Source: Gymnopilus junonius (Eukaryota > Basidiomycota > Agaricomycetes > Agaricales > Galerinaceae). From it: a DNA stretch of 64,000 nt. The notes beneath the pieces were generated by a model. It saw nothing but the letters and a program-made list of their open reading frames with translations. It was not told where the DNA came from and did no database searches. Both the position numbers and the translations under genes were made by a program. The stretch lies in the NCBI GenBank assembly GCA_015501075.1, contig JADNYJ010000003.1:372001-436000 (forward strand). The letters are read 5' to 3'. How positions within the stretch are numbered: position 1 is the first letter of the stretch; every line of letters starts with the position of its first letter. Positions 23,888 to 35,360 of this stretch are shown one piece after another.

Positions 23888-25059
23888 TTAATATTCCGTC
23901 GCGTAGCAGAAGTTCTTATGGGGCTCCCGGGGATCAGTCCAGTGTGCCTTCTGATGATCTACGGAGCACTGTAACATGTTTAGAAGGAATGAGTGTTCAG
24001 AAGTGTGAATGTAGTATTGTTTGGAAAACTGACGTATCGCACTGTTTTGCATCTAAGCGCACAGAAGCATTAGTTCAATTTTGACGGGCTCTTTTTTTAC
24101 TTACTTGCTGCAAACTTTTAGATGCGACTTCGATCTACACCCAGGTTTTCCGCAATTGTCCAAGTTCAACAGCATATGGCGCATAAACTTTGCTTCAGTC
24201 ATTACTTCTTTACCACCTTCCAGCTGCGACCTTGTACGCTCACAGACTCTTCCTAGGAACTCCGTACTATGACGGCGCTTCCAATTCTTAAGCCAAATTA
24301 GTAGCCGTGTCTTGAGTTCTGCTGGAATGTGTACAGGGGAATCTTTGGGTTCCTCAACGAAAGACGCCAATAAAGTGCTCAGCAGTTGGATTGAGGTGGC
24401 AGCTGCCATTTGGAAGTAACCGGGCGCACGGCCTGGAGGAGGATTCAACATCTTGGGGTCCCAAGAAGGAGCGACCTCGACGAGCCGCTCAGCCACTACC
24501 CGCATCAATTGTTTTCCTCCTTGAGCGGCAGGAAGATCGGAATTCAAGTATTTTGCGAAGTACGGGGTATGGGATATTGTACCCATGACCTCGATGTAGA
24601 CATTGTTAAGCTTGAAATCCTCCACGAAGTCAGCTGGTGACCCGGTTGGCAAAGGAGACGGTTCCAGGAAACGATTAACCATTGCGGGCAGATACAAAGC
24701 AGCAAGCTTATTGTAAATGAATTCCTGTTGACCCTTTGTCATTCGCCCCGGCATGCGTAACTTCCGCAACTAAAGGTCAAATAAACGGAGTATTCAGGAG
24801 TCAAAGATCTCATTCCTGGAGTGATCACTGGCTCACGAGGTGGTTCATCAAGAGGAGCTTGGCAATCTCGTCCAAGTTCGCGAAATCAGCCGTTTTTACC
24901 TCTTGAAGACCTAGATATGCAAGTTGTCAAGCATATAAGCACGGAAGGCACGTCGACACGCGTAAACATACCCATTATATCCGCGAAGTCGTCGAACGTC
25001 GGGTTCTCCGGGGAAGTGTAAATGAACCCAATGAGTTTGCTTACTCTTTCCTCGTCCAT
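23888..25059 (-). CDS. MYND zinc-finger protein
   Basis: Starts at 25059 with MDEERVSKLIGFIYTSPENP. Short exons then give VKTADFANLDEIAKLLLMNH, and a long exon gives LRKLRMPGRMTKGQQEFIYN, FVEDFKLNNVYIEVMGTISH and PGYFQMAAATSIQLLSTLLA. The last three exons splice to a complete C-terminal MYND finger: CGKPGC, then SHLKVCSKCKTVRYC, then SVDHQKAHWTDPREPHKNFC, ending YATEY at 23888. Zn ligands in order are the C-x4-C pair, the C-x2-C pair, the C in RYC, and the His/Cys of HWTDPREPHKNFC. MYND fingers bind protein partners; no catalytic domain is present. About 340 residues. The helical N-terminal part is unknown. It is the neighbour of another zinc-finger gene pointing toward it. Confidence 0.75.
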
Positions 25060-25325
25060 TTCAATCTATAGCGCGCAAATGGGACAGTAGGTAGTCGTGG
25101 TGATGGTCGTTCGGATGGGAAAGGCTTAGGAAAAAGAACGGTGTCCAGGGCCAGGTCTAATATAAAGACGCAAAAGGAAATTTAGTAACGCCGAAGTTGG
25201 CAGTCCCCAAATTTATACACCACATGCCATTCGAATATTTGTTATCCTGTGGAAGGCCTTCAGATATAAGCTGCCTCCACCACGAACACCAAATACAGGT
25301 AAATGTAGACGTTATAGATATAGTA

Positions 25326-28300
25326 TTAGAGGGTATCCCTCACAAAGCCCAGGGTACCTAATGAAGATGCAATCAACTCCAATATCCTTCGACTCTCCTT
25401 CTGCTGAACCAGGTTTAACTGTTCCAATTCGGCTTGCATCTCCGGTTTAGCAATCAAGACGTCCCCATGCATCCGTAAGAAAACATTTTGAATAGCTTGT
25501 ACAGCTTCGAAGTCACGATGCGAGTGTAGGCGTTGTGTCAGCGCATTAATGAACAACGAAAGACTGTTTAGTGTCACTAATGACCTCAGCTCTAGATCGA
25601 GCGCAGCGGGAGACAGCATTTTCATGTAGTTAAAGAAGTTTTCATCTGTAGACATATCGATAAGTTGGAACCTTAGGAATATCTTTCAAAATGCCTACAT
25701 TCTCCATCTTGTGCTTCGGCTGCCAACTTTTGATAGAAGACACTTTCGGCTCCATTTACTGCTTTTTGTAACCTGCGTGTGTCCTTTTTGGTTTCCTTAG
25801 CGGGCTCTTTGCTTTGGGGTGCAAATCGTGTATCGACTCCGGGCAATGTTGGAAGGAAGAATGGCGCTTTTTCAGGTGCCTTCGGAGGTTCTTTCGGCTT
25901 ATTCCGTTGCTTGAGGGATTATCATAAGTATTACGAACGACTATTGTTAGAATTCCAAGTACCTGAATAACCTCTAGGTTGAGAAGAGTTTGCCAACGCG
26001 AACGAGGTAGTAGAGTGAGTGTTATTAAGTCGCCTTCCAATTGAGGAGGAGTCGAGAAAACGTCAACTGGCGTGTCGGATACTTTGAGAGCGGTCAACGC
26101 CTCAAGGGCTTTATCGAAAAAAAAAAAAGATCAGCATGAAACTCAAGTGATTGTGGTATCCTAGGCTGACCCTCATCTTCTGCAACGCCTTGCACAGACG
26201 GCAGAGAGACCTCAAATATTTTTTCATTGGCAACACTCTGGAACGATACATCTGCATATTGCGCGCGGTTTGCCCTTTAATAGAACATAAATGTCACTCA
26301 GAAGTTCACGCCCAGTAACCAGAAAATTTTACTCACCATAAAAATACACCGACGCTGTCCACATGGGCAGTTGCCAAAAAGTCATTTGTAGGTGAAAATG
26401 AGATACTAGCGGCTACACTTGAAGTTCGGAATGCATCTATAAGACGTCCAGTTGGAACGTCGAATGTCCGTATCACAGAATCCATAGAAGAGACGACGAG
26501 CCATCTCGAGTCTGGTGAGAAAGTCTGTGTATAACATTAAAAATTACATACAAACTTAGCCCGAGAGAAATAGGACTTACAATATCAAGAATACGACTCT
26601 GGAATCCTGACAGCTCTCTGACTATCCTCCTGGTCTCAATATCTATGATGCGAACTATCATGTCATCGGAGACCACTGCCAATAGACCACTGTCGCGCTG
26701 CAGTAATATCGAAACTGCAGTTGATGGTAAAACCAACGTGTGCTCTAACTTCGTAGTTTGGAAATCAAAGAACTATATCAAGGAATGGGACAGTTGAATC
26801 AGTCAGACAGAAATAGGCGGGTACAAGTATGAACACACATTAACCGTGCCATCCAAAGTACTTGCAATGACGACTCTATTTAAAGAGTCCGTTGCTATAC
26901 CGCTTATCGATCTTTCACTGCTCTTGACAGTTCCAGAATAGAACTTAGCCGCTACCTCGGACGGGCAAGGTCCAAGAGTATAAGACTTTCGTTTAATGCC
27001 AGATTGCATGTTCCACATTTGTATTTGACCAGCTGAAGAGCCTGCTAGGCCAAAGTTGCCACATGCTGTAACACACACAGCCTGTTGAAATATTACAGTT
27101 AACAGATATGCTTTTCAGGGAAAGGGAGAGGGGGAAAGTACCTTTGCCGAACCTACAACACCTCGCTCCTTGCCCTTAGCCTTCGGATCATCTGCGAACC
27201 CAAGACTATACTTTCCTAATCGCTTCCCAAGCATCGTCCAAGTCCGGGCAAAGGTTTCATCATTGTGCGCTGTTAGAATATCATCCCAATCTTTTGAACG
27301 GGTCGTAGAATATGAAATTGATGTGATCGGGGGAAATTTGAGAGAAGCGAGAGGTATTGACAAGGACGTGGCCTTCTTTAGGAGGGAACCTGTGAAAAAA
27401 ATAAGTGGTCATTATTCCCAAACCATGCCTTACGGTTTGTCATACCTTGCGACAATTCAAACGACCGTGAATCACGTACTACTGACGTACAGCGGAGGCT
27501 TCGGTCCCTGGATGCAGTCAACAGCTGTTTTCCATCATCTCCGTAATAACGAATAAGATGAGGTGGACTCTGATGACCTGAGCGGAACTTTAGAAGCCTT
27601 GGAGGGGCCGTCGGAGATTCGAAAAGCCATTGCTTGATGCACGACTCAGCATCCTGATAACCAACAGTGAATCGTCTTACCTTGACGCTGTTGTCTTCGC
27701 TGGAGGTAATAAGAACAGGTTGACCAGGAACCCATTCCACAGCTGTAACGGCTGCATCATGTGCACCACGTATCATATGTAAAAGTCGGCCGCCCTCGTT
27801 CAAATCCCAAAGAGCAATATGACCAGCTGAGGATGCTGACGCCAATATGGGGTGCCCATCTGTTCGAGTGTTTCATCAGGAAAGGAAACAAACACAGCAA
27901 GAGCATGACGAACCGCTTCGGAAACCAAGGGCTCTTATACCTCCACCTTCCATAAACATCCGCAGAAGTCGCTCATCTGCACGAATATCGTAGACGGATA
28001 TCTCTCCGGACGTAAAGCCAATACCAACCACATCAATGGCAGGGGATTGAACAAGAGCAGTAATTGCATGGCCACGTTCATTTGATCCAGAAGCAATTAG
28101 GTCAGGAGATGACAATAACCGTGATGCGGGTAAATGATGTATACGCGTTCTGAGGACTATGTTAGCTCTCCAAGATAGATTGCGACTTAGGGGAAAACGA
28201 ACTGTGTTTTAGTGTTCCATAATTGCATATCTCCTTGACTGCTGGCAACGACTACTTTATTGAGGTATGTGGCGGGATGCAGGACAGAAGAAGCAGAGAA

Positions 28301-28989
28301 ACTAGGATCGAATGAGATAGTGGATTCCAGTTCTATTTGAGATCAGAACTCGTACAAAAAGCTCGACACCAGGGGAGATACTAACCTTCGTCCGACGTAT
28401 TCCAGATCAACATGCGGTCCCCATTCTCGGTGAGTGCGAGTAATTGTGAGCCGAAAATTGTGATGAAAGATAGGTTCTTCTCAAGCGGATTTGTAAGTCG
28501 GGAAACCTAGGCACAGGTCATGAGATTCAAGAAACATCGCGTATGAGAGACGCACTTCTTTTCCTCGTAGATATTTAATGACAAATAAGCCGGAAGCAAC
28601 CCATACGGCGTCTCCGTCCATAGCCATGCATGATATATAGTCTGGTGCATCGGGACCTACGCGACACATTTTAGATTGCTGCCAACATTCCAAAGAGGTG
28701 GGAACGACATACATACCAACAAAAAGCAAGGTCATCTTTCCTCCCTCCCAAAGAGCCCATGACCTTCCGAGGCAAGTTAGAAGATGTATTCTTGGGCCTT
28801 CTGTTGAGCCTTTGTGTGATCGGGTTTGTAAAACGAAGGGTATATGATTTGTGACGAGACCAAGGGCCCTGAAGGGAACGAATAAACGGGGTTCCTTGTT
28901 GGGCTTTTGAGATGAAGTTGTGGATCTTCCTGGCGAAGCCTCTTTCGCGGAGGAGGTGAAACGGTGTCCACCGACATGGGTGCGGGCAT
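25326..28989 (-). CDS. UTP21: UTP21 (WDR36), small-subunit processome WD40 protein
   Basis: Part of the UTP-B complex in 18S rRNA processing, acting in the nucleolus. N-terminal PFRALGLVTNHIPFVLQ, then LLTCLGRSWALWEGGKMTLL, are signature blocks of this family. Two beta-propellers follow across many exons (for example VVASSQGDMQLWNTKT, ASASSAGHIALWDLNEGG, SSEDNSVKQWLFES, LAGSSAGQIQMWNMQSG, VVSDDMIVRIIDIETRR, ITFSPDSRWLVVSSMDS). The C-terminal Utp21 domain includes FFNYMKMLSPAALDLELRSL and LFINALTQRLHSHRDFEAVQ, ending GFVRDTL at 25326. The likely start MPAPMSVDTVSPPPRKRLR (ATG at 28989) is in a different frame from PNKEPRLFVPFRAL. The change near 28900-28930 needs either one missing base or a 70-bp intron with a weak donor (GTGGAC). 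About 930 residues. Confidence 0.9.
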
Positions 28990-29262
28990 AGCCTTTTTTG
29001 AAAGTGGAAGGGATTTTTGAAATGAGTTCTAGTGAGATGATTTTGAGTTGCTCAGAACCTCATTTCACAATTCGAAAGAGGCCAAGTTCAGCTGCAAATG
29101 TGTCCAAATTTTTGTGCATCACGTGTTCGGGCGTAGTTGCGCAAGTGCGTCATTATTGATTCAACGTTCACATGCATTTCTTCCTCGACTTGGGTCCTCT
29201 CTCAATTGCAAGCTCTAGCGCTCTTATGTGAGAGGAATGTTTCAACTTGCAATTGATGGTGT

Positions 29263-29688
29263 ATGTCTGATTCGTTCAAGGAGCCGAAAGGCAGCAATGC
29301 TTTTTGGGATTCAATTTGCCACACAATGACTGGTATCATTGCTTCAGGGACACTGCATCGGGTTCAGTTCGCTATTAATGCCTCGCTTTTATCGATTCTC
29401 GCCTCCTGCGCCCTCGCAAGGGTTGGTATATTCAGCTCAGTCATTTATGCATCTGGTTACCGACACCTCCAATGGTCTACTACCGCAGGTGGCTTGCTCA
29501 TTTCTACTCTACTTCCTATTATTCTGATGACAGGCTTGTTACGCGTAACTGCTGTATCCACGAACTTCATCTACACGAGTCGGAACTACAGAGCTGACTC
29601 ACTGAGATTGGCCCGGCTACGACGCGGCACCCGAATGATTGACAGGCGCTGGCAGCAATTGCTTGCCAGAGCGCGTAGATTCCCCTGA
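29263..29688 (+). CDS. Small membrane protein, unknown
   Basis: Single uninterrupted frame of 141 residues, start MSDSFKEPKGSNAFW. Two or three hydrophobic segments are visible: AINASLLSILASCALA, SSVIYASG and AGGLLISTLLPIILMTGLL. They are followed by a strongly basic tail (RLARLRRGTRMIDRRWQQLL). It diverges from UTP21 with 273 bp between starts. No family recognised. The single frame and plausible membrane topology argue for a real gene, but it could be chance. Confidence 0.5.
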   Translation: MSDSFKEPKGSNAFWDSICHTMTGIIASGTLHRVQFAINASLLSILASCALARVGIFSSVIYASGYRHLQWSTTAGGLLISTLLPIILMTGLLRVTAVSTNFIYTSRNYRADSLRLARLRRGTRMIDRRWQQLLARARRFP

Positions 29689-30215
29689 CAGTTACGAGTG
29701 ACGCAGTTCGCGCTCAAAGTCAAATTATGATCTGTGTTTCACCGCCTACGATATTGCAAGATGGAAGTCTACCGAACTTCAAGCTCAGAACACGCAGGCG
29801 TTGATACTGAATTTCCAGCTAATCGAAGAACACTGGAGAACAGAATTTACTTCTGGATCATCCGGTGCCTACACATCACCAGTCTATTCCTTTGATACAC
29901 ATTCAGTATGGTCTACATATTAATATAGGATCCATAAATACCCAACCTTTCGGCGCTGTACATAACAGCGCCCTCGTCGTTTTTTTGACAGTTCTTTTCC
30001 TGGCTCTATACCAAGTCACAGTCCCACTGTCAATTGGTCACCAGGTCGTCAGCATAGGATAGTATAAAACTCGGCCAGGGCCTCTTACTTCTCTAGGCAG
30101 TTTTTCGTTTGATTTCTTTCCTCGGGCCAGGTCGCTCCCGTCTTCCCTTCGTTCTTTTAATTTCTTTTCGACTTTTTTCAACTTCTTTCCAATTTCGATC
30201 TTTTATATTACCATC
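29689..30215 (+). promoter_or_regulatory. Upstream region of the secreted-protein gene, with TATA box and CT-rich leader
   Basis: A clear TATAAAA lies at 30063-30069, about 150 bp before the ATG at 30216. From about 30090 to 30210 the plus strand is T/C-rich (for example TTTCTTTCCTCGG and CTTTTAATTTC). A TATA box followed by a CT-rich tract is the usual core promoter of strongly expressed fungal genes. The rest of the stretch shows nothing. Confidence 0.55.
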
Positions 30216-31627
30216 ATGAAGGCCTTTGCTTTAGTTCTTCTTTCAGTTGTCCTTTCCGCGACTGCCACCCCATTGGGAGATCGCGCTGTCTTCCGCAGGC
30301 ACAACGGGGCTCCTTTGTCTCGCCGTTACATTTTGCAAAGGTGGGCGAAAATCGTCCTGAGATGGCTCGCAACTGACAAAGTTATATGTTCCAGCCGTCA
30401 GGACGCTCCGGCTGCATGTGCCGCGCTTCCTTCCAATACGACAGCAGTCCCTGACCCAACTGCCACTGATCTGCCCTCTGTGGACCCCTCCACCGCGGAC
30501 AACTCGACTGGACACACGGATCCTTCTCTTACTTCTAACACCACCGTCACTGATCCCACTGCAACGGACAACTCCACTTCAACGGACAATTCCACATCAA
30601 CGGATAACTCCACTGCCACATCTAATTCTACAGTTAGCCGTCGCTTCTGGGCCCGTCATGGCTTCCACGGTCTCAGTGGTGGTTTGTCTGAGACCACTTT
30701 CGAGCACACCTCAGTCTCGGTCTCTTTTGAAGAAGAAATATCGACCTTCGTCTCGTCTTGGGATGATCTCTGCCTCAACAGTGGTGGAGATATCTTCACC
30801 CACGATCCTTGCGTCAACCTCGGAGGCTCGTTTGCCATTGATGCCCTCCTTGAGACCGCGGATTCTTGCGACCAACAAGACATTGCGGATTCTATCATCA
30901 CATTCGCCAAGTCGGACGGCATTAGGAACAGGGATGCATTAATCAACTACGGTATCAGCTTCCGCAGGCACGCCAGACGTTCCGTTGAGATTTTGGGTGT
31001 CGTTCCATCCAGCTTGTTCTGCCTCAGTGCTCCCATCAACCCAGAGTTGGTTGGAGTCTACAACGAGCAATCTGACGGCGTTAACCCTGGTATCTTCGGC
31101 TCACCCAACACTCCTCTTGTTCCTTTCGGTTCCTGTAAGTATTTACCTTTTTTATTTCAAGTAGACTGCAATCTAATTACGACGGTATAGCTGGCACTTG
31201 TCCTTTCGGAATGGATGCTGATGTCGACTCTTGCGGCTGTGTGAGCACTGACGGCACGGACGATTCTACCGATGGCTCCACTGATTCGACTGACGACTCC
31301 AGCGACAGCTCGGATTCAACAGACGATTCCACCGATTCCACTGACGCTTCGTCGACCGACAGCTCTGATGCATCCTCTACCGACTCTGCGGATGCTTCAG
31401 CTGCTACCATTGCCTCTTCCACCGACTCCGCCGATGCTTCGGCAGCTACCTCTGATGCCACTGTCACTCCTCCCCCTGACGCAACTGGACCCAACTTCCA
31501 ACCCACTGATATTTCCGGTAACGTGAACGACCCCGCCGGCAGGCGTAAGTGATTTGGAAGGATGAGTCGGGTTTTACATATAGGGTTGATTTGTGCTCTT
31601 GATCAAGTAGATTACTCTTTTGCCTGA
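30216..31627 (+). CDS. Secreted Ser/Thr/Asp-repeat protein
   Basis: The N-terminus MKAFALVLLSVVLSATATPL is a typical signal peptide, and RRYIL follows a dibasic site. Proposed introns: a 54-bp one at about 30342-30395 that keeps the frame open (GTGGGC..TTCCAG, giving LQSRQDAPAAC), one at about 31135-31191, and a last one from about 31544 that leads to a tiny exon and the ending GRHYSFA at 31627. Without the last intron the frame ends at 31552. The mature part has TDNSTS tandem repeats (30564-30617), rich in N-glycosylation sequons. A globular middle follows with paired Cys (DLCLNSGGDIFTHDPCVNLG, ADSCDQQDIADSII, SLFCLSAP, GTCPFGMDADVDSCGC). The tail has Asp/Ser/Thr repeats. It is likely exported to the wall or medium. 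The family is not known to me; no catalytic motif is seen. Confidence 0.72.
30564..30617 (+). repeat. Three tandem 18-bp repeats encoding TDNSTS
   Basis: Three consecutive 18-bp units (30564-30581, 30582-30599, 30600-30617) differ by a few bases and encode TDNSTS, TDNSTS and TDNSTA. They lie inside the secreted-protein gene and add an N-glycosylation sequon per unit. Copy number probably varies between strains. Confidence 0.8.
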
Positions 31628-32079
31628 GGTACATTTTATGCAGTGTTTTCCCGGGTGTTAATTCTTAGAGGACTCGTGTTCCGTAATGATAAGTCTTGCG
31701 AGGGCTCGCATATTTAGAAAAATGGAACTGTTTGATGATTCCAATAAAAGTTTTACGCTCAAAGAGTTGCATGTGTAAATTGATAAAATGCCTACTTCAT
31801 AATATGGATTTAAAGCTAATCATGATTTGATGGACCTGGAAACCTCATGTGCCAAAAATTCTGCTTCCGCTATCATAAGTTATGAGTGATACAAAATTCA
31901 AATGGCAAATTGTGCCCCAACCAAACAATTTTGCAGAGTTTCCTCCTTGCATATAAACTGTGGGCGCGATCCCCATATTTGGCTGTGGCTATATCACTGA
32001 CAAGTGACGAGTCCTGACGCACAACCAAACATCCATCTTCAGCTTTACCTCCGACCACCAACTAGAGACGGCGCTGCTC
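31628..32079. other. Intergenic, nothing recognised
   Basis: 3' flank of the secreted-protein gene, with AATAAA at about 31742-31747 as a possible polyadenylation signal, and the upstream region of SRPRB. Confidence 0.4.
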
Positions 32080-33083
32080 ATGGACGACGAAATTCCTCCA
32101 GAAAAAACACCAGAGATACTTCCTCTATCAGCCCTGTTCACTCCTCAGTCATTAATCGCCGGTTCTCTCCTTGTTGCACTGCTGTTCGTCTTTGGTATTG
32201 CTATTCTTGACCTGCTTTCAGGAACGCTGCTTACTTTACGGAATCTATAGCGCTTTTCTTGTTGAACAAGAGGAGATCAAAAACTAAAGGCAATACTTCC
32301 TTCTTGTCGGTCCACCAGATGCTGGAAAGACGGCCATATTATCGCAGGTAAGTCGATGCCTTACTCGGAGTTTGTTGGGTCGTACAACGACGCATTCTTT
32401 AGTTAGTCTATGGCCAGTCACTACCAACGCAAGCTTCCATGCAAACAAATTCTGGTGTAGCGACTCTTTCATCTAAAAGATCTATACGCGTCGTCGATGT
32501 TCCTGGCCATGCAAGGTTAAGGGACCAGTTCCAGGAGTATATGCCAGAGACGAAAGCCATTGGTTTCGTGGTCGATGCTAATAACGTATCCCGAAATGCA
32601 CCAGCAGTCGCAGAGTAAGATCTTGAGCATGTTATTGGAGGCTTTCTTGCTCATCGACTGTTTAGACATCTGCATCATATCTTACATGTTCTAACTTCCC
32701 TGCCTCCGTCTCAACACCCACCATCTTTAATCATCCTCGCTCATAAGGCAGACCTATTCAAGACATCGTCTTCTTCTGGTACAAGTCCCACCACGCTGGC
32801 AGTCAACAGGGTCAAAGCCATCCTTGAAAGAGAACTGGAAAAGAGGAGGGCGTCACAAAGTGGAGGCGTCAATGTGGAAGGGTTGGGTGAAGAGGGTGAA
32901 AGGACCGACCTGGGCGGTCTAGAATGCGGGGAAAAAGAAGGATCGACCTTTAAATTTGGCGACTGGGAAGGAGGGGAGATTACATTTATTGGCACGTCCA
33001 TCGTGTCCAATTCCTCATCTGGCGAAAAGGGTGCACCGACCAATCTCGAGCCTTTATGGCAATGTTTGGAAGAGTTCATGTAA
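32080..33083 (+). CDS. Signal recognition particle receptor subunit beta
   Basis: ER-membrane GTPase that anchors the SRP receptor alpha subunit. Exon 1 (from ATG 32080, MDDEIPPEKTPEI) gives one membrane span, SLIAGSLLVALLFVFALFLL, after removal of a 57-bp intron (GTATTG..CTATAG). Then come KRRSKTKGN, the G1 loop FLLVGPPDAGKTAIL, the G3 motif IRVVDVPGHARLRDQ, IGFVVDANNVSRNAPAVAE, G4-like LIILAHKADLFK and a C-terminal GEITFIGTSIVSN. One base is missing between KTKGN and FLLVGPP (near 32296, AATACTTCC where AATACTTTCC would be in frame). The gene is otherwise complete and ends EEFM at 33083. About 300 residues; the Glu/Gly-rich insert after the G4-like motif is long. Confidence 0.85.
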
Positions 33084-33223
33084 ATAATTATGTGCGCGGC
33101 TCCCGGTTGTTCATAATCTTTTATAATACTTCTCGTCACAGCTCATCTTGTTGTACTTCTTCGATAAAACTCTGGAGCTTTGATGCAGTAAGTAGTCGGT
33201 TTGGTGGCACGGCGACAGCTGTT

Positions 33224-33343
33224 TGTCCGCCGTGTGACACGGGGCAAGCGGCTGTCCAATTGGTCAAAATGAGCATTTGTAATATAAAAGTGCTCATTTT
33301 GGCCGTTTGACAGTTGTTGCCGTCGTGTGAACGCAAGGTGGAC
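33224..33343. repeat. Imperfect inverted repeat with perfect 11-bp core (MITE-like)
   Basis: CAAAATGAGCA (33265-33275) and TGCTCATTTTG (33291-33301) form a perfect hairpin with a 15-nt loop. The arms continue imperfectly outward for about 40 more bases: GTCCGCC..ACACGG..GGCAAG..CTGTCC on the left matches the reverse complement of GACAG..TTGCCGTCGTGT..GGTGGAC on the right. The whole is about 120 bp. It lies in the intergenic space downstream of SRPRB. It may be a small non-autonomous DNA element; I cannot find a clear target-site duplication. Confidence 0.5.
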
Positions 33344-33828
33344 GGGGATAAGATTAGAGTGGTCAGAAGCTTCTGCAAAATAAGGTAAATATCCTTTGCT
33401 ATATAAGCATCTTTTTTTTGTCCTGTTCTCCTTGTCGCAACCTTTTAGACAGTGCCCGCCCTATGCTTCCGTACATGCGGCGAGGCGATTCAGGTATAGC
33501 GCAGAAGGACGCTTGGCCAGGATTAAGAACTTGCCCACTCCATCTATGGTGTCGTGAGTGTCAGACCTTTCCTACAGTTTTGTTGATTACCATCCAATTC
33601 TGCCTGATCCTTGTAATAAAATGAAGTTATCTTCGAGCTTTCCAAATGGGTGTGAACTGGATATTATCTGCTCGAGCGTCGAACGTTGAGCACTGAGCAG
33701 CGGAATAAGGTTTGCTTCCGTATTTCGTATTCGATTTCTTCCCGGTTCCGTGGCGACAATGACAGTCAGACAGTGGAATTCAATCCGACGACTCTCCACC
33801 CATTTTATCAGTGCAAAACTGAAGTCCG

Positions 33829-34347
33829 TTGGTGTCGGGTGACCTTGACCGAGTTTGGCAATTTGTTTGCATCGAGGCTGTAGGCTCGCCCATTCGATAT
33901 TACTTCAATTTACTCTGCGTGAGACGGGTGTACATTTCAGAAAAGGTTGTCGCGACCTCGATTTCTTATAAACCGCCTCGTCAGTTTGGGTGCACTACCG
34001 GTGAAGCTATTGGCATGCATACTAGACGGTGAGTCGTACAGTTGAACCTCTGATGGAATATTTGCTTTATACGTGCTCATCCAGGAATCCTTCGATCTTT
34101 GTTGCTTCATACAGAAATTCCTATATGCCATTAAAGGGAAGGAAAAAGCTCTCCCTGGTGACTGACATGGAAATCGAGGGGAAGGCCGGTCTTTCGGTGG
34201 GATATAGTGTGTACTGCTTTCATCTACCCTATGAACTCAATTTAAATAATTTATGCAGTCTGTGTCAAGAACTCAACCGGAAAATGTCTCATCGTAGGGC
34301 ATATCGATAGTAACGACACCATCGAGGACCTCAGCAAAATTTCATAA
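33829..34347 (+). CDS. Hypothetical spliced gene, 3' part only
   Basis: Three segments join through good splice sites: one up to about 34029 (DRVWQFVCIEAVGSPIRYYF, TGEAIGMHTR), then RNPSIFVASYRNSYMPLKGR and DMEIEGKAGLSVGY (about 34085-34208), and then CVKNSTGKCLIVGHIDSNDT ending at 34347. The introns have GTGAGT..TCCAG and GTGTGT..TGCAG ends of usual size. I find no start codon; the 5' exons upstream of 33829 are unclear and cross stops. No family recognised. It could be a decayed gene. Confidence 0.33.
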
Positions 34348-34862
34348 AATGGAAGGCATCCAACCAGATCAACTTGATATGGGCAGGAATGTAACTACAG
34401 GATGGACGGACACTAAGTGGTAAAGTATTTCCAGTCATGGACTTTCTCGCTTCGTCTGACTTACCAATAGACTATCTTCTTCCGTGGAGCTCAACCCTGG
34501 TTCTTGTTCTGCGACTGACAGGCGGAGGTGGAAGGGACATTGCTCATGGAATCGGAGCTGATGGCCGCATCTCACAGAAGATTAACAAGGATCCTCTCTC
34601 CCACCCGTCGCCTACAATCCCAAGAAAAGCTGCACGCCTGCATGTCACAATTATTAATGCCCCTTAGTTCGTAGCAATCACTGGGCTTCCTGGCCCACCC
34701 ACACCAGTCGATGCTAGGACGTACAGTAGGAAAGGATACCCGTAGTATGAACTCTGTGACGAGAATATGCCATTTGCCAATAACACTTCCACAAACAACC
34801 GTCTGCCTCAAGTGAAGTTTGTGGGCACCTTGCTCCGCAATCTACCCACAAAATAGTCTTAC
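34348..34862. other. Intergenic, no clear gene
   Basis: Short open stretches only. A plus-strand segment near 34680 reads GLPGPPTPVDARTYSRKGY but has no continuation. Confidence 0.35.
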
Positions 34863-35020
34863 GTGGGGCTTCGATATAACTGTGCCTACTGCGATTACGA
34901 ATTGGCGGCACTTTCGTGGGTTCCTTGTGGGCATTTCTTTTGCAATGACTACTCCTCAGTCAGAAGATGCCCGGCATGTCAGAGGCGCATAGTTGACCGT
35001 GTACCTTTCGCTGCGTCAAG
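34863..35020 (+). pseudogene. Degenerate RING-like fragment
   Basis: The plus-strand reading YNCAYCDYELAALSWVPCGH, then FFCNDYSSVRRCPACQRRI, has the spacing of a C-terminal C3HC4 RING (C-x2-C, C-x-H, C, C-x2-C), but one Cys of the third pair is absent (CNDY). No complete gene surrounds it: upstream frames are interrupted and the frame ends at 35144 without further similarity. Probably a relic of a RING-finger gene. Confidence 0.3.
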
Positions 35021-35360
35021 ACTCAATGCCAATTGGAGAATCCAACGATGGTGTTCGATCTACAGAAGTATCCCGTATGCCCTTTTACTGTTGGTGACTG
35101 AAGGAGTTGAAATGGACAATGTATATATATATGTTAATTCGTGATTTTGGCCATATTTTCAAATACAGCCCTTTGGTAGCGACCTCTCGCATTCGAAGAA
35201 TCGAGATGAAGCCTGGGTGAGTGTGACCGACTGACATATAGTGTGATTTGTGACATGCAGCCTTGCCGAAGCTCTTCCACGTCGTTCTTGCGTCAGTCTA
35301 ATTTGAACAGCTCTCTTTCTTCCAAGTCTTCCAGTTTGATACAGGAATTCAACATCGACC

